Source: Streptomyces coryli
Lineage (GTDB): Bacteria > Actinomycetota > Actinomycetes > Streptomycetales > Streptomycetaceae
NCBI RefSeq assembly: GCF_011044975.1
Contig: NZ_JAAKZV010000070.1
Span: 1 to 33,397 of the forward strand
DNA: 33,397 nt
Direction: 5' to 3'
How positions within the stretch are numbered: the stretch's first letter is position 1; each line of letters opens with the position of its first letter. Under the pieces are notes generated by a model. The model saw only the letters and a list, made by a program, of their open reading frames with translations. It was not told the origin of the DNA and did no database searches. The position numbers and the translations under genes were made by a program. This document shows, one piece after another, positions 8,121-15,946 of this stretch.

Positions 8121-8193
8121 GCCCTCATCGTCTAGTGGCCCAGGACGCCGCCCTTTCAAGGCGGTAGCACGGGTTCGAATCCCGTTGGGGGCA
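8121..8193 (+). tRNA. tRNA-Glu (anticodon TTC)
   Basis: A 73-base cloverleaf. The acceptor stem GCCCTCA pairs with TGGGGGC (one G-T pair). The anticodon stem CCGCC/GGCGG closes the loop CTTTCAA with anticodon TTC, reading GAA/GAG as glutamate. The T arm is ACGGG-TTCGAAT-CCCGT, and the D arm starts GTCTAGTGG. The CCA end is not encoded. No integrase or repeated tRNA 3' end was found next to it. Confidence 0.95.
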
Positions 8194-8203
8194 CTCGATC
8201 AAT

Positions 8204-8231
8204 ACCCTGACCTGCGAAAACGGGTCAGGGT
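8204..8231 (+). terminator. Hairpin terminator after tRNA-Glu
   Basis: ACCCTGACC (8204-8212) pairs with GGTCAGGGT (8223-8231). Flanking ATCAA (8198-8202) and TTGAT (8231-8235) can extend the stem with a small bulge. It begins about ten bases after the mature tRNA end. Confidence 0.6.
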
Positions 8232-8395
8232 TGATCTATTTCCGGGGTTATGGGGCCAGGATCTCGATCGACGTCCTGTCGCAGATGAAGCGGCTCGGAG
8301 TGGCCGGAGCAGGCGCTGAAGCCGTAGTGAAGCCGTCGTGAAATCGGTTGGTCGCAGGGTGTGCGTCGGCATAAACGATCACATCGAGGAGATCA

Positions 8396-8956
8396 ATGAC
8401 CGGCACACTCATCCATTACGTCACCCAGTCCGCGGACGGCTTCATCGAGGGTCCCAACGGCGAGTTCGACTGGACCGTCATGGACCCCGAGCTCTCGGCC
8501 TATTCGCATGAACTGACCGACCACGCCGACGCGTTCCTCTACGGCCGCAAGGTGTGGGACATGATGTCGAGCTACTGGCCGCACGCCGAGGAGCACTCGG
8601 ACCACGCACACGATCTGGCGTTCGCGGCCGTCTGGCGGGAGATGCCCAAGATCGTCGTCTCCCGCACGCTGGAGAAGGCGGACTGGAACACCCGCGTCAT
8701 CAACGACAACGTCGCCGACGAAATCCGCGCCATCAAGGCCGCCGGCACCAACCTGCTGCTGACCGGCGGCTCCAGCCTCGCGGGCCACCTCACCGAGCAC
8801 GGCCTGATCGACGAGTACCGGATCACCGTCCACCCGACCGTCCTGGGCGGCGGGAAGCCGGTGTTCCAGGACCCCGAGCGGTTCAAGCTGCGGCTCATCG
8901 AATCCAGGATCTTCGACTCCCAGGTCGTCCTGCTCCGCTACGCACCCACCACATGA
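8396..8956 (+). CDS. Dihydrofolate reductase-like protein (RibD C-terminal domain)
   Basis: A 186-residue cytoplasmic protein covering one RibD-C/DHFR-fold domain. Markers: YVTQSADGFIEGPNGEFDW near the N-terminus, YGRKVWDMM, PKIVVSRTLEKADW, LLLTGGSSLAGHL (the glycine-rich nucleotide contact), IDEYRITVHPTVLGGGKPVF and a final VVLLRY. Members probably use NADPH, but physiological substrates of the stand-alone proteins are mostly unknown. The start ATG has AGGAG five bases upstream. Its stop overlaps the start of a paralogue (ATGA), so the two form a coupled pair and may make a heterodimer. Confidence 0.88.
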   Translation: MTGTLIHYVTQSADGFIEGPNGEFDWTVMDPELSAYSHELTDHADAFLYGRKVWDMMSSYWPHAEEHSDHAHDLAFAAVWREMPKIVVSRTLEKADWNTRVINDNVADEIRAIKAAGTNLLLTGGSSLAGHLTEHGLIDEYRITVHPTVLGGGKPVFQDPERFKLRLIESRIFDSQVVLLRYAPTT

Positions 8957-9498
8957 GGAGGCTCATCGAGACGACCTTCATCACGCTGGACGGCGTCATC
9001 TCCGCACCCGAGAAGTTCGCCGCACCGTACTTCGGCGAGGAGTACACCGCCTACGCGCGGGAGCTGCTGTTCGCCGCCGACGCACTGCTGCTGGGCCGGA
9101 AGACGTACGAGATCTTCGCCCCGGTCTGGCCGAACATGGAGGAGATCGAGGGCGAATACGCGGTGCGGATGAACACCCTGCCCAAGTACGTCGCCTCCCG
9201 GACCCTCACCGACGCCGACCTCACCTGGAACGCCACCGTCATCAACGGCGACGTCGCCAAGGAAGTCGCCCGGCTGAAGGAGCAGCCCGGCAAGAACATC
9301 CTGAAGTTCAGCACCGGTGACCTCGACCGCACGCTGCTGGAGCACCAGCTCGTCGACGAATACCACTTCTGGATGTTCCCCGTCATAGCCGGCAGCGGCA
9401 CCCGCGTCCTCGACGGCATCGACACCACGCACCTGAAGCTGGCCAAGACCACGACCCTCGCATCCAGCGTCGTCGTGCTGACCTACACCACCAAGTAA
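8953..9498 (+). CDS. Dihydrofolate reductase-like protein, paralogue
   Basis: A 181-residue second RibD-C/DHFR-fold protein starting inside the stop of the first (ATGA, 8953-8956). The pattern parallels its neighbour: ETTFITLDGVISAPEKF, LLLGRKTYEIFAPVW, PKYVASRTLTDADLTW, a nucleotide-loop region ILKFSTGDLDRTLLEHQL, VDEYHFWMFPVIAGSGTRVL and a closing VVVLTY. The loop has FSTGD where the paralogue has LTGGS, and the two are clearly diverged rather than a recent duplication. Translation coupling suggests equal expression. A strong bidirectional terminator follows. The reaction cannot be assigned from sequence. Confidence 0.88.
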   Translation: MRRLIETTFITLDGVISAPEKFAAPYFGEEYTAYARELLFAADALLLGRKTYEIFAPVWPNMEEIEGEYAVRMNTLPKYVASRTLTDADLTWNATVINGDVAKEVARLKEQPGKNILKFSTGDLDRTLLEHQLVDEYHFWMFPVIAGSGTRVLDGIDTTHLKLAKTTTLASSVVVLTYTTK

Positions 9499-9514
9499 GG
9501 AGCGGAAGTCACCA

Positions 9515-9544
9515 ACGGGCCGCCCCCGCAAAGGGGCGGCCCGT
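9515..9544. terminator. Bidirectional terminator
   Basis: Perfect 12-bp stem, ACGGGCCGCCCC (9515-9526) with GGGGCGGCCCGT (9533-9544), six-base loop CGCAAA. It sits between convergent stops at 9498 (plus) and 9554 (minus) and can serve both. Confidence 0.85.
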
Positions 9545-9553
9545 CGGACCGGT

Positions 9554-11239
9554 TCACGCGTCGATGATCACGGGAATGATCAGCGGCTTCCGGCGGTGCG
9601 TGCGGAACGCCCAGTTGGCCACCGCCCTCGCGATGAGCTGCTCCAGCTGATGGGCATCGCCGACGCCCTCCTCCGCCGCCCTGGCCAGGGTCTTCTCGAT
9701 CACCGGGATGACCGGCTCGAAAGTCGTCTCGTCGTGGACGAAGCCGCGGGCCAGGAAGTCGGGCGGCTCGGCCAGGGCGCCGGTGTCGGCGTCGACCAGG
9801 GCCACCACCGTGACCACACCCTCCTCGGCGAGGGTGAGCCGGTCCTTGAGTGAGGCCTCGGTGGCGCCGCCGACCGTCATGCCGTCCACATAGACATTGC
9901 CCGCCGGGACCTTGCCGGCGATCGCGGCGCGGCCGTCGATGAGGTCGACGACGACGCCGTCCTCGGCGATGACCACCCGGTCGGGTTCGACGCCGGTCTG
10001 GACGGCGAGGTCGGCGTTGGCCTGCAGATGCCGCCATTCGCCGTGGACGGGCATCACGTTCGAGGGCCGGACGATGTTGTAGCAGTACACGAGCTCGCCG
10101 GCGCTGGCGTGCCCGGAGACGTGCACCTTGGCGTTGCCCTTGTGGACGACGTTGGCGCCCCAGCGGGTCAGGCCGTTGATCACCCGGTAGATGGCGTTCT
10201 CGTTGCCCGGGATCAGGGAGCTGGCCAGCAGGACGGTGTCGCCCTTGCCGATACGGATCATGTGGTCGCGGTTCGCCATCCGCGACAGCGCGGCCATCGG
10301 CTCGCCCTGGGAGCCGGTGCAGACCAGGGTGACCTTGTTGGCGGGGAGGTTCTCCAGCTCCTTCAGCGGGACCACCAGACCCTGCGGGACCTTCAGATAG
10401 CCCAGGTCGCGGGCGATGCCCATGTTGCGGACCATCGACCGGCCGACGAAGGCGACCTTCCTGCCGTACTGCTGGGCGGCGTCCAGGACCTGCTGGATGC
10501 GGTGCACATGGCTGGCGAAGCTGGAGACGATGACCCGGCGCGGGGCGGTGCGCATCACCTTGTCGATGGCGGGGGTCAGCTCACGCTCGGAGGTGGTGAA
10601 GCCGGGCACTTCGGCGTTGGTGGAGTCGGTCAGGAAGAGGTCGACGCCCTCCTCCCCGAGGCGGGCGAAGGCGCGCAGGTCGGTGATCCGCTCGTCGAGC
10701 GGGAACTGGTCCATCTTGAAGTCGCCGGTGTGCAGCACCAGCCCCGCGCCGGTACGGATCGCGACCGCGAGGCTGTCCGGGATGGAGTGGTTGACCGCCA
10801 CGAATTCCAGGTCGAAGGGCCCGAACCCGCGCCGGTCGTCCTCCCGCACCCGCACGCTGCGGGGCTTGATGCCATGCTCCTTGAGCTTGGCCTCCAGGAA
10901 GGCCAGCGTCAGCTTCGAGCCGACGACGGGGATGTCGGCGCGCTCGCGCAGCAGGTAGGGCACGCCGCCGATGTGGTCCTCATGGCCATGGGTGAGGACC
11001 ACCGCCACGACGTCGCCCAGCCGGTCCCGGATCGAGGTGAAGTCCGGGAGGATCACGTCCACGCCCGGCTGGGTCTCCTCGGGGAACAGCACGCCGCAGT
11101 CGACGATCAGCAGCTTGCCGGCGTACTCGAAGACCGTCATATTGCGGCCGATTTCGCCCAGCCCGCCGAGAGCGACGACGCGCAATCCGCCCTCGGGCAA
11201 CGGCGGGGCGGCTTTCAGCTCAGGGTGCGGATGGCTCAT
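9554..11239 (-). CDS. rnj: Ribonuclease J family (metallo-beta-lactamase/beta-CASP)
   Basis: A 561-residue RNase J-type enzyme, the exo/endoribonuclease of RNA processing and decay. Features in order: GGLGEIGRNM near residue 30, metal motif HGHEDHIGG, HTGDFKMD, DSTNAEVPG, the beta-CASP signatures VGRSMVRNMGIARDLGYL, GSQGEPMAALSRMA, SGHASAGEL and MPVHGEWRHL, and a C-terminal domain typical of the family. All metal ligands look intact. The ATG at 11239 lacks a ribosome site; TAGCGT six bases upstream would give a leaderless message. The best-known Streptomyces rnj lies beside dapA, which is not seen here, and the C-terminal region differs from the version I remember, so this may be a second paralogue. 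Cytoplasmic, near the terminator shared with the RibD-C pair. Confidence 0.93.
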   Translation of the reverse strand: MSHPHPELKAAPPLPEGGLRVVALGGLGEIGRNMTVFEYAGKLLIVDCGVLFPEETQPGVDVILPDFTSIRDRLGDVVAVVLTHGHEDHIGGVPYLLRERADIPVVGSKLTLAFLEAKLKEHGIKPRSVRVREDDRRGFGPFDLEFVAVNHSIPDSLAVAIRTGAGLVLHTGDFKMDQFPLDERITDLRAFARLGEEGVDLFLTDSTNAEVPGFTTSERELTPAIDKVMRTAPRRVIVSSFASHVHRIQQVLDAAQQYGRKVAFVGRSMVRNMGIARDLGYLKVPQGLVVPLKELENLPANKVTLVCTGSQGEPMAALSRMANRDHMIRIGKGDTVLLASSLIPGNENAIYRVINGLTRWGANVVHKGNAKVHVSGHASAGELVYCYNIVRPSNVMPVHGEWRHLQANADLAVQTGVEPDRVVIAEDGVVVDLIDGRAAIAGKVPAGNVYVDGMTVGGATEASLKDRLTLAEEGVVTVVALVDADTGALAEPPDFLARGFVHDETTFEPVIPVIEKTLARAAEEGVGDAHQLEQLIARAVANWAFRTHRRKPLIIPVIIDA

Positions 11240-11289
11240 ACCCACACGCTAACGGAGAGTCAGGCCTGCTCGGCCGACGCGGGGGCGGA

Positions 11290-12714
11290 TCAGCGGTTCG
11301 ATGCTCCGTTCACCGCACCCCGCACGGTGAAGCCGATCACCGCTCCGCCGCCCTCCCGCGGGCGGGCGAACGGCTGCCCGCCGTGGCCCGCCGCGGCGTC
11401 CTGGACGATCGAGAGGCCGAGGCCGGAGCCGGGGAGGCTGCGGGCCGCGGGGGCGCGGTAGAAGCGGTCGAAGACGCGGGTCAGGTCGCCCGCCGCGATG
11501 CCGGGGCCGCGGTCGCTGACCTCCACCCGGACGCCGCCGTCCGGGTCCCGGGTGACGGCGATCTCGATCGGCTCGCTGCCACGGGCGTCGAATTTGGCGG
11601 CGTTGTCGACGAGGTTCGACAGGGCCCGCTGGAGCTGGGCGGGGCGGCCCGTGATCGTCGTGTCGCCGACGGCGCGGACGGTGATCGTACGGCCGGTGCG
11701 GCGGCGGGCCAGGGTCGCGACGTCCTCGGCGGTGTCGGCGAGGGCCACCTCCTCGACCGGCTCGTCGTCCTCCTTGCCGGCTGCCAGGTCCACCAACTCA
11801 TTCACCAGGTCGGTCAGTTCGCGGGTCTCCTGGGCGAGGTCGGTGACGAGTTCCTCGCGGGCGGCGGGCGGCAGCTCGTCGATGCGGCGGAGCAGCGAGA
11901 CATTCGTACGCAGCGAGGTCAGCGGCGTGCGCAGCTCGTGGCCGGCGTCCTGGACCAGGCGGCGCTGGTCCTCCACGGAGCGGGCCAGGCGGCCGAGCAT
12001 CCGGTCGAAGGAGCGGCCCAGGCTGCCGACCTCGTCGCCGCCCGCGACCGGCACCGCGACGTCGAGCCGGCCCGTGGAGGCGACGTCCTCGGCGGTCTCG
12101 GCGAGGCGGACCAGCCGGGACGTGATCCGCCGCGCCAGCCACCAGCCGAGCAGGCCCGCGGCGGCCATCACCGCCGCGGCGATCAGGACCGTCCGCCGCT
12201 GCAGCTCCCGCAGCAGGTCCGCCGTGTTGAACTGCTGCGCCACCTGCACGGCGCCGCGGCCGTCGCCGAGCGCGACGGTCGCCATGACGTAGGTCTCGCC
12301 GTCGATCTCCACGTCGTCCCGGGTGTACGTGCCGGCGGTCCGCGCGCCCGCGGTACGGATGGCGTCGTCGTCGACCGGCAGCTTCGGGTGGCCGACGTCG
12401 ACCAAGTCGCCGCCGGGGCCTAGGACTTGCACGTTGGTGTCGGCCGGGCTGTCCAGGTCGTCGAGCGGGCTGCCGGGGTCCGGGTCGCCCTCGGCGAAGT
12501 CGGCGGGGGTGAGGTTGCGCTGGCCCACCTGCTCGCGCAGGTCCTGGACCACCTCGTCGAAGAACGCCTGCCGGTCCGTGCGGATCAGGTGCGCCGCGGA
12601 GTCGTACGACAGGAACCCCACCACGCCCGTGACGCCGGCGGCCACGGCGGCGAAGGCGAGGGCCAGCGTGGTGCGGAGGCTTCTGGCCCGCCGGGCGCCC
12701 CTGGCCGTACTCAC
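11290..12714 (-). CDS. Sensor histidine kinase
   Basis: A 474-residue membrane kinase. There is an N-terminal membrane helix (about 14-37), an extracytoplasmic sensor region of roughly 130 residues rich in Asp, a second helix (about 170-190), then HAMP (about 190-245), the HisKA dimerisation helix DAGHELRTPLTSL with phospho-acceptor H259, and HATPase_c with N-box LSNLVDNAAKF, DRGPGIAAGDL and GSGLGLSIVQ. The order matches the MprB/PhoR-like class. The start GTG overlaps the stop of the response regulator (GTGA), so the pair is coupled. The acidic sensor loop may respond to cations or envelope stress, which is speculative. A long GC-rich open frame on the opposite strand is a shadow. Confidence 0.92.
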   Translation of the reverse strand: MSTARGARRARSLRTTLALAFAAVAAGVTGVVGFLSYDSAAHLIRTDRQAFFDEVVQDLREQVGQRNLTPADFAEGDPDPGSPLDDLDSPADTNVQVLGPGGDLVDVGHPKLPVDDDAIRTAGARTAGTYTRDDVEIDGETYVMATVALGDGRGAVQVAQQFNTADLLRELQRRTVLIAAAVMAAAGLLGWWLARRITSRLVRLAETAEDVASTGRLDVAVPVAGGDEVGSLGRSFDRMLGRLARSVEDQRRLVQDAGHELRTPLTSLRTNVSLLRRIDELPPAAREELVTDLAQETRELTDLVNELVDLAAGKEDDEPVEEVALADTAEDVATLARRRTGRTITVRAVGDTTITGRPAQLQRALSNLVDNAAKFDARGSEPIEIAVTRDPDGGVRVEVSDRGPGIAAGDLTRVFDRFYRAPAARSLPGSGLGLSIVQDAAAGHGGQPFARPREGGGAVIGFTVRGAVNGASNR

Positions 12715-13418
12715 TGGTCCCTCAGGACGTAGCCGACACCGCGGACGGTGTGGATGAGGGGCGCGCCGCCCGGCTCGTCCAGCTTGCGCCGCAGATATCC
12801 CACGTAGACCGCCAGGTTCTTCGAGCCGGGGCCGAAGTCGTAGCCCCAGATGCGGTCGTAGATCGTGGTGTGGTCGAGCACGATGCCGCGGTTGCGGGCG
12901 AGCAGCTCCAGCAGGTCGAACTCGGTGCGGGTCAGCTCCAGCTCGCGGCTGCCGCGCCAGGCGCGCCGGGCCCGGGTGTCGATGCGCAGGTCGGCCACGG
13001 TGAGCTGGTGGGCCTGCCCGGCTTCGGGGGCGGGGCCGGTGCGGCGCAGCAGGGCGCGCAGGCGGGCGAAGACCTCGTCGACGTCGAACGGCTTCACCAC
13101 GTAGTCGTCGGCGCCCGCGTCCAGGCCCGCGATCCGGTCGGGGGTCTCCACCAGCGCGGTCACCATCAGGATCGGCGTGCGGTCGCCCTCGGCGCGCAGC
13201 ACCCGGCAGACCTGGAGGCCGTCGATGCCCGGCATCATCACGTCGAGGACCATGATGTCGGGCTGTTCGCGATGGGCCGCGGCGAGCGCCTCGACGCCGT
13301 CGGCGACGGCCGTGACGGCGTAGCCCTCCAGGGTCAGGGCGCGCTCCAGGGAGGTGCGGATCGCGCGGTCGTCCTCGGCGACGAGGACGGTGGGGGCGGG
13401 GGCTGCGGGTGCGGACAC
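12711..13418 (-). CDS. OmpR/PhoB-family response regulator
   Basis: A 235-residue regulator with an intact receiver: acidic pocket E15-D16-D17, phospho-acceptor D59 in VLDVMMPGIDG, Thr in the MVTAL strand and K109 in VVKPF. The C-terminal winged helix carries LTRTEFDLLELLARN and the typical IWGYDFGPGSKNLAVYVGYLRRKL. The GTG start at 13418 is the natural end of the domain. It is co-translated with the downstream kinase. The group resembles MprA-like regulators of actinobacteria. Upstream, direct repeats with an 11-bp period (13482-13519) are candidate self-binding sites that also face the divergent cell-wall-polymer gene. Confidence 0.93.
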   Translation of the reverse strand: MSAPAAPAPTVLVAEDDRAIRTSLERALTLEGYAVTAVADGVEALAAAHREQPDIMVLDVMMPGIDGLQVCRVLRAEGDRTPILMVTALVETPDRIAGLDAGADDYVVKPFDVDEVFARLRALLRRTGPAPEAGQAHQLTVADLRIDTRARRAWRGSRELELTRTEFDLLELLARNRGIVLDHTTIYDRIWGYDFGPGSKNLAVYVGYLRRKLDEPGGAPLIHTVRGVGYVLRDQ

Positions 13419-13481
13419 GCCGTCCAGTGTGCCCGGCCGACCTGGGCTTTTCCGCCGTTCCTGCCTCCTCCAGTCGGGTTC

Positions 13482-13519
13482 TTACCCACCTCTCACCTGG
13501 ACCGGAAGTGCGGCTTACC
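13482..13519. promoter_or_regulatory. Candidate OmpR-type direct repeats between regulator and glycosyltransferase
   Basis: Pentamers TTACC (13482-13486), TCACC (13493-13497) and TTACC (13515-13519) lie 11 and 22 bp apart, the period expected for tandem binding of OmpR-family dimers. The last copy is part of an inverted repeat GCTTA/TAAGC (13513-13529). The block ends about 20 bp before the ATG at 13542. Confidence 0.35.
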
Positions 13520-13541
13520 TGCCATAAGCACGCTGTGTCCC

Positions 13542-15806
13542 ATGAACCACCCGAAGAATCCGGCTCGCCACCGCATCAGCCTCGTCATCCCGGTCCACCG
13601 GGTCCAGGGATACCTGCGCGCCTGCCTGGACTCCATCCTCGAGCAGCCCTTCGGCGACTTCGAGGTGATCGCCGTGGACGACCACTCGCCCGACGCCTCG
13701 GGACGGATCCTCGACGAGTACGCCGCGCGGGACAGCCGCGTCCGGCCGGTCCATCTCGACGAGAACGTGGGCATCGGCAAGGCCCGCGACATCGGCGCGC
13801 TGCGCGCGTCCGGCGACTACCTCTTCTTCCTGGACAGCGACGACACCCTGGCCGAGGGTGCGTTGCAGGCCGTCGCCGACCGCCTGGAGCTGACCGGGGA
13901 CCCGGACATCCTGCTGCTCAACCACGTCCGTACTTACTGGACGACCAGGGTGCAGGAGAGCGCCGCGGGCGAGCTGCTCGCGGCGGCGGGGACGGACGTC
14001 TTCACCGCGCTGGAGCGGCCCGAGTACCTGTCGATGTTCGCGGTGGTGTGGAACCGGGTGTACCGCCGCGCGTTCTACGCGGGCCATGGCTTCACCTTCA
14101 CCGACGGCCTCTACGAGGACGCGCTGATGGTCTACAAGACCATGCTCACCGCGGACCGCATCGCCGCGCTGGAGCACGTATGCGTGGAATACCGGCAGCG
14201 GCGGCAGGGCAACTCCATGCGCACACCGGGCCGGAAGCACTTCGGGATCTTCGAGCAGTACGACCGCCTCTTCGCCTTCCTGGACGAGCGGCCGGAACTG
14301 GCCCCGGTGCGACCGCTGTTGTTCGAGCGGATGGCCGGCCACTTCCTGTTCACACTGGCGCGCCCCGACCGGGTGCTGCCGCAGGACCGGCCCGAGTTCT
14401 TCCGGCGGGCCGCCGCCCGGTACCGGCGCCACCGGCCCGCCGGCTTCACCAGGCCCGAGGGCACGGCCGGCCTGCGCTTCGGCCTGCTGGAGCGCGGCTC
14501 GTACCCGGCGTACGCGGCCGTCGTGTTCGCCGGCGCCACCCGCGGCAGGCTGCGCAAGCGGGCCGCCAAGGCCAGGACGGCGCTGGGCAGAAGGGCCTAC
14601 CACCGGCTCTACCGCATGCACCTGCGCCGCCCGATCGACGAGAACCTCGCGGTCTACAGCGCCTATTGGAACCGCGGCGTCGCCTGCAACCCGGCAGCCA
14701 TCCACCGCAAGGCGCGGGAACTCGCCCCGCACGTGCACGGCGTCTGGGTGGTCAGGGCGGGCGACGAGGACAGCATTCCCGCCGGCGTGGATTACGTGGT
14801 GGCCCGCTCACCCCGCTACTGGGAGGTGATGGCGCGGGCGAAGTACCTGGTCAACAACGTCAACTTCCCCGACGACATCGTCAAGCGCCCGGGCCAGATC
14901 CACCTCCAGACCCACCACGGCACCCCGCTGAAGCAGATGGGCATCGACCAGCAGCGCTTCCCCGCGGCCGCGAAGAACATGAGCTTCCACCGGATGCTCG
15001 AACGCGTCGACCGCTGGGACTACAGCCTCTCCGCCAACCAGCACTCCACCGAGATCTGGGAGCGCGTCTACCCGTGCGCCTTCGAGTCGCTCGACACCGG
15101 CTATCCGCGTAACGACGTCTTCTTCCGGGCCACCGCCCAGGACGTCAGGCGCATCCGCACCGAGCTCGGCATCAAGGAAGGCCAGACCGCGCTGCTCTAC
15201 TGCCCCACCGTCCGCGACTACCAGAAGGGCTTCCTGCCGCGCCTCGACCTGGAGCGGCTGTGCCGCGAACTCGGCCCCGATCACGTCGTGCTGGTCCGCG
15301 CCCACTACTTCTACGGCGCCGACCCGCGGCTGCGGGCGCTGCAGCGGCGCGGCCTGATCAAGGACGTATCGCGGCACCCGGCGGTGGAGGACCTCTGCCT
15401 GGCCGCGGACGCCCTGATCACGGACTACTCGTCGATCATGTTCGACTACGCCTGCCTGGACCGGCCCATCGTCACGTACGTCGACGACTGGGAGGTCTAC
15501 GACAAGGCCCGCGGCATGTACTTCGACCTGCTGTCCCAGCGGCCGGGCGAGACCCCCGGCGCCACGGCCACCAGCGAGGACGAGCTCATCGACGTCTTCC
15601 GGAGCGGCGCCTGGCGGGACGACCGGGCCACCGCGCTACGGGCCGCGTTCCGCGAGCGCTTCGTCCAGTACGACGACGGGCACGCCGCCGAGCGGGTCGT
15701 CCGCAAGGTCTTCCTGCACCAGGACGCCGCACCCCCGGTCATCCCACTCGATGCCCGCACCCCGGCACCCCCCACCGCAACCCAACTGACCTGGAGTCTC
15801 ACATGA
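13542..15806 (+). CDS. Bifunctional glycosyltransferase / CDP-glycerol glycerophosphotransferase
   Basis: A 754-residue two-domain enzyme for an extracellular polymer of the teichoic-acid type. Residues about 10-240 are a GT2 (GT-A) domain: ISLVIPVHRVQGYLRACLDS, AVDDHSPD and the metal motif DSDD (98-101). After a basic linker (about 340-400), residues about 400-740 are a CDP-glycerol glycerophosphotransferase (TagF/TagB type): HHGTPLKQMG with H458-H459, DTGYPRNDV, LYCPTVRDY, and TDYSSIMFDYA (627-637). Both active sites look intact. It probably works at the inner face of the membrane, using nucleotide-activated sugar and CDP-polyol. In-frame coding potential upstream of the ATG is antisense to the response regulator and was not used. 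A 46-codon membrane-peptide gene overlaps its stop (ATGA). Confidence 0.9.
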   Translation: MNHPKNPARHRISLVIPVHRVQGYLRACLDSILEQPFGDFEVIAVDDHSPDASGRILDEYAARDSRVRPVHLDENVGIGKARDIGALRASGDYLFFLDSDDTLAEGALQAVADRLELTGDPDILLLNHVRTYWTTRVQESAAGELLAAAGTDVFTALERPEYLSMFAVVWNRVYRRAFYAGHGFTFTDGLYEDALMVYKTMLTADRIAALEHVCVEYRQRRQGNSMRTPGRKHFGIFEQYDRLFAFLDERPELAPVRPLLFERMAGHFLFTLARPDRVLPQDRPEFFRRAAARYRRHRPAGFTRPEGTAGLRFGLLERGSYPAYAAVVFAGATRGRLRKRAAKARTALGRRAYHRLYRMHLRRPIDENLAVYSAYWNRGVACNPAAIHRKARELAPHVHGVWVVRAGDEDSIPAGVDYVVARSPRYWEVMARAKYLVNNVNFPDDIVKRPGQIHLQTHHGTPLKQMGIDQQRFPAAAKNMSFHRMLERVDRWDYSLSANQHSTEIWERVYPCAFESLDTGYPRNDVFFRATAQDVRRIRTELGIKEGQTALLYCPTVRDYQKGFLPRLDLERLCRELGPDHVVLVRAHYFYGADPRLRALQRRGLIKDVSRHPAVEDLCLAADALITDYSSIMFDYACLDRPIVTYVDDWEVYDKARGMYFDLLSQRPGETPGATATSEDELIDVFRSGAWRDDRATALRAAFRERFVQYDDGHAAERVVRKVFLHQDAAPPVIPLDARTPAPPTATQLTWSLT

Positions 15807-15943
15807 TCCACGACACGGAAGAACTGCACGACACGATGGAGGACGGCGACGACCGCGAGCTGACGATTCCCATCGGTCCGCTGGTGCTGTGCGCCGTCGC
15901 CATCCTGATCGTGCTCACCTGCCAGGGCCTGTGGACCGGCTGA
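15803..15943 (+). CDS. Small single-pass membrane peptide coupled to the polymer transferase
   Basis: A 46-residue protein. It has an acidic N-terminal half (HDTEELHDTMEDGDDREL) and one hydrophobic helix, about residues 24-43 (PIGPLVLCAVAILIVLTCQG), ending LWTG. The ATG overlaps the transferase stop (ATGA) and has GGAG seven bases upstream, both strong signs that it is translated. The layout suggests N-in with a short outside tail. I know no family for it. A role in anchoring or stabilising the transferase at the membrane is inference from coupling. It is 3 bp from the convergent phoX stop. Confidence 0.7.
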   Translation: MIHDTEELHDTMEDGDDRELTIPIGPLVLCAVAILIVLTCQGLWTG

Positions 15944-15946
15944 GCC

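Noticed and set aside
8121-8395. tRNA-Glu as an integration site with a decayed element behind it
   Set aside because: No copy of the tRNA 3' end, no integrase, and the 160 bp after the terminator hairpin contain no recognisable gene remnant.
12750-13541. In-frame upstream extension of the transferase gene
   Set aside because: It is antisense to the response regulator; the GT2 domain begins properly after the ATG at 13542.
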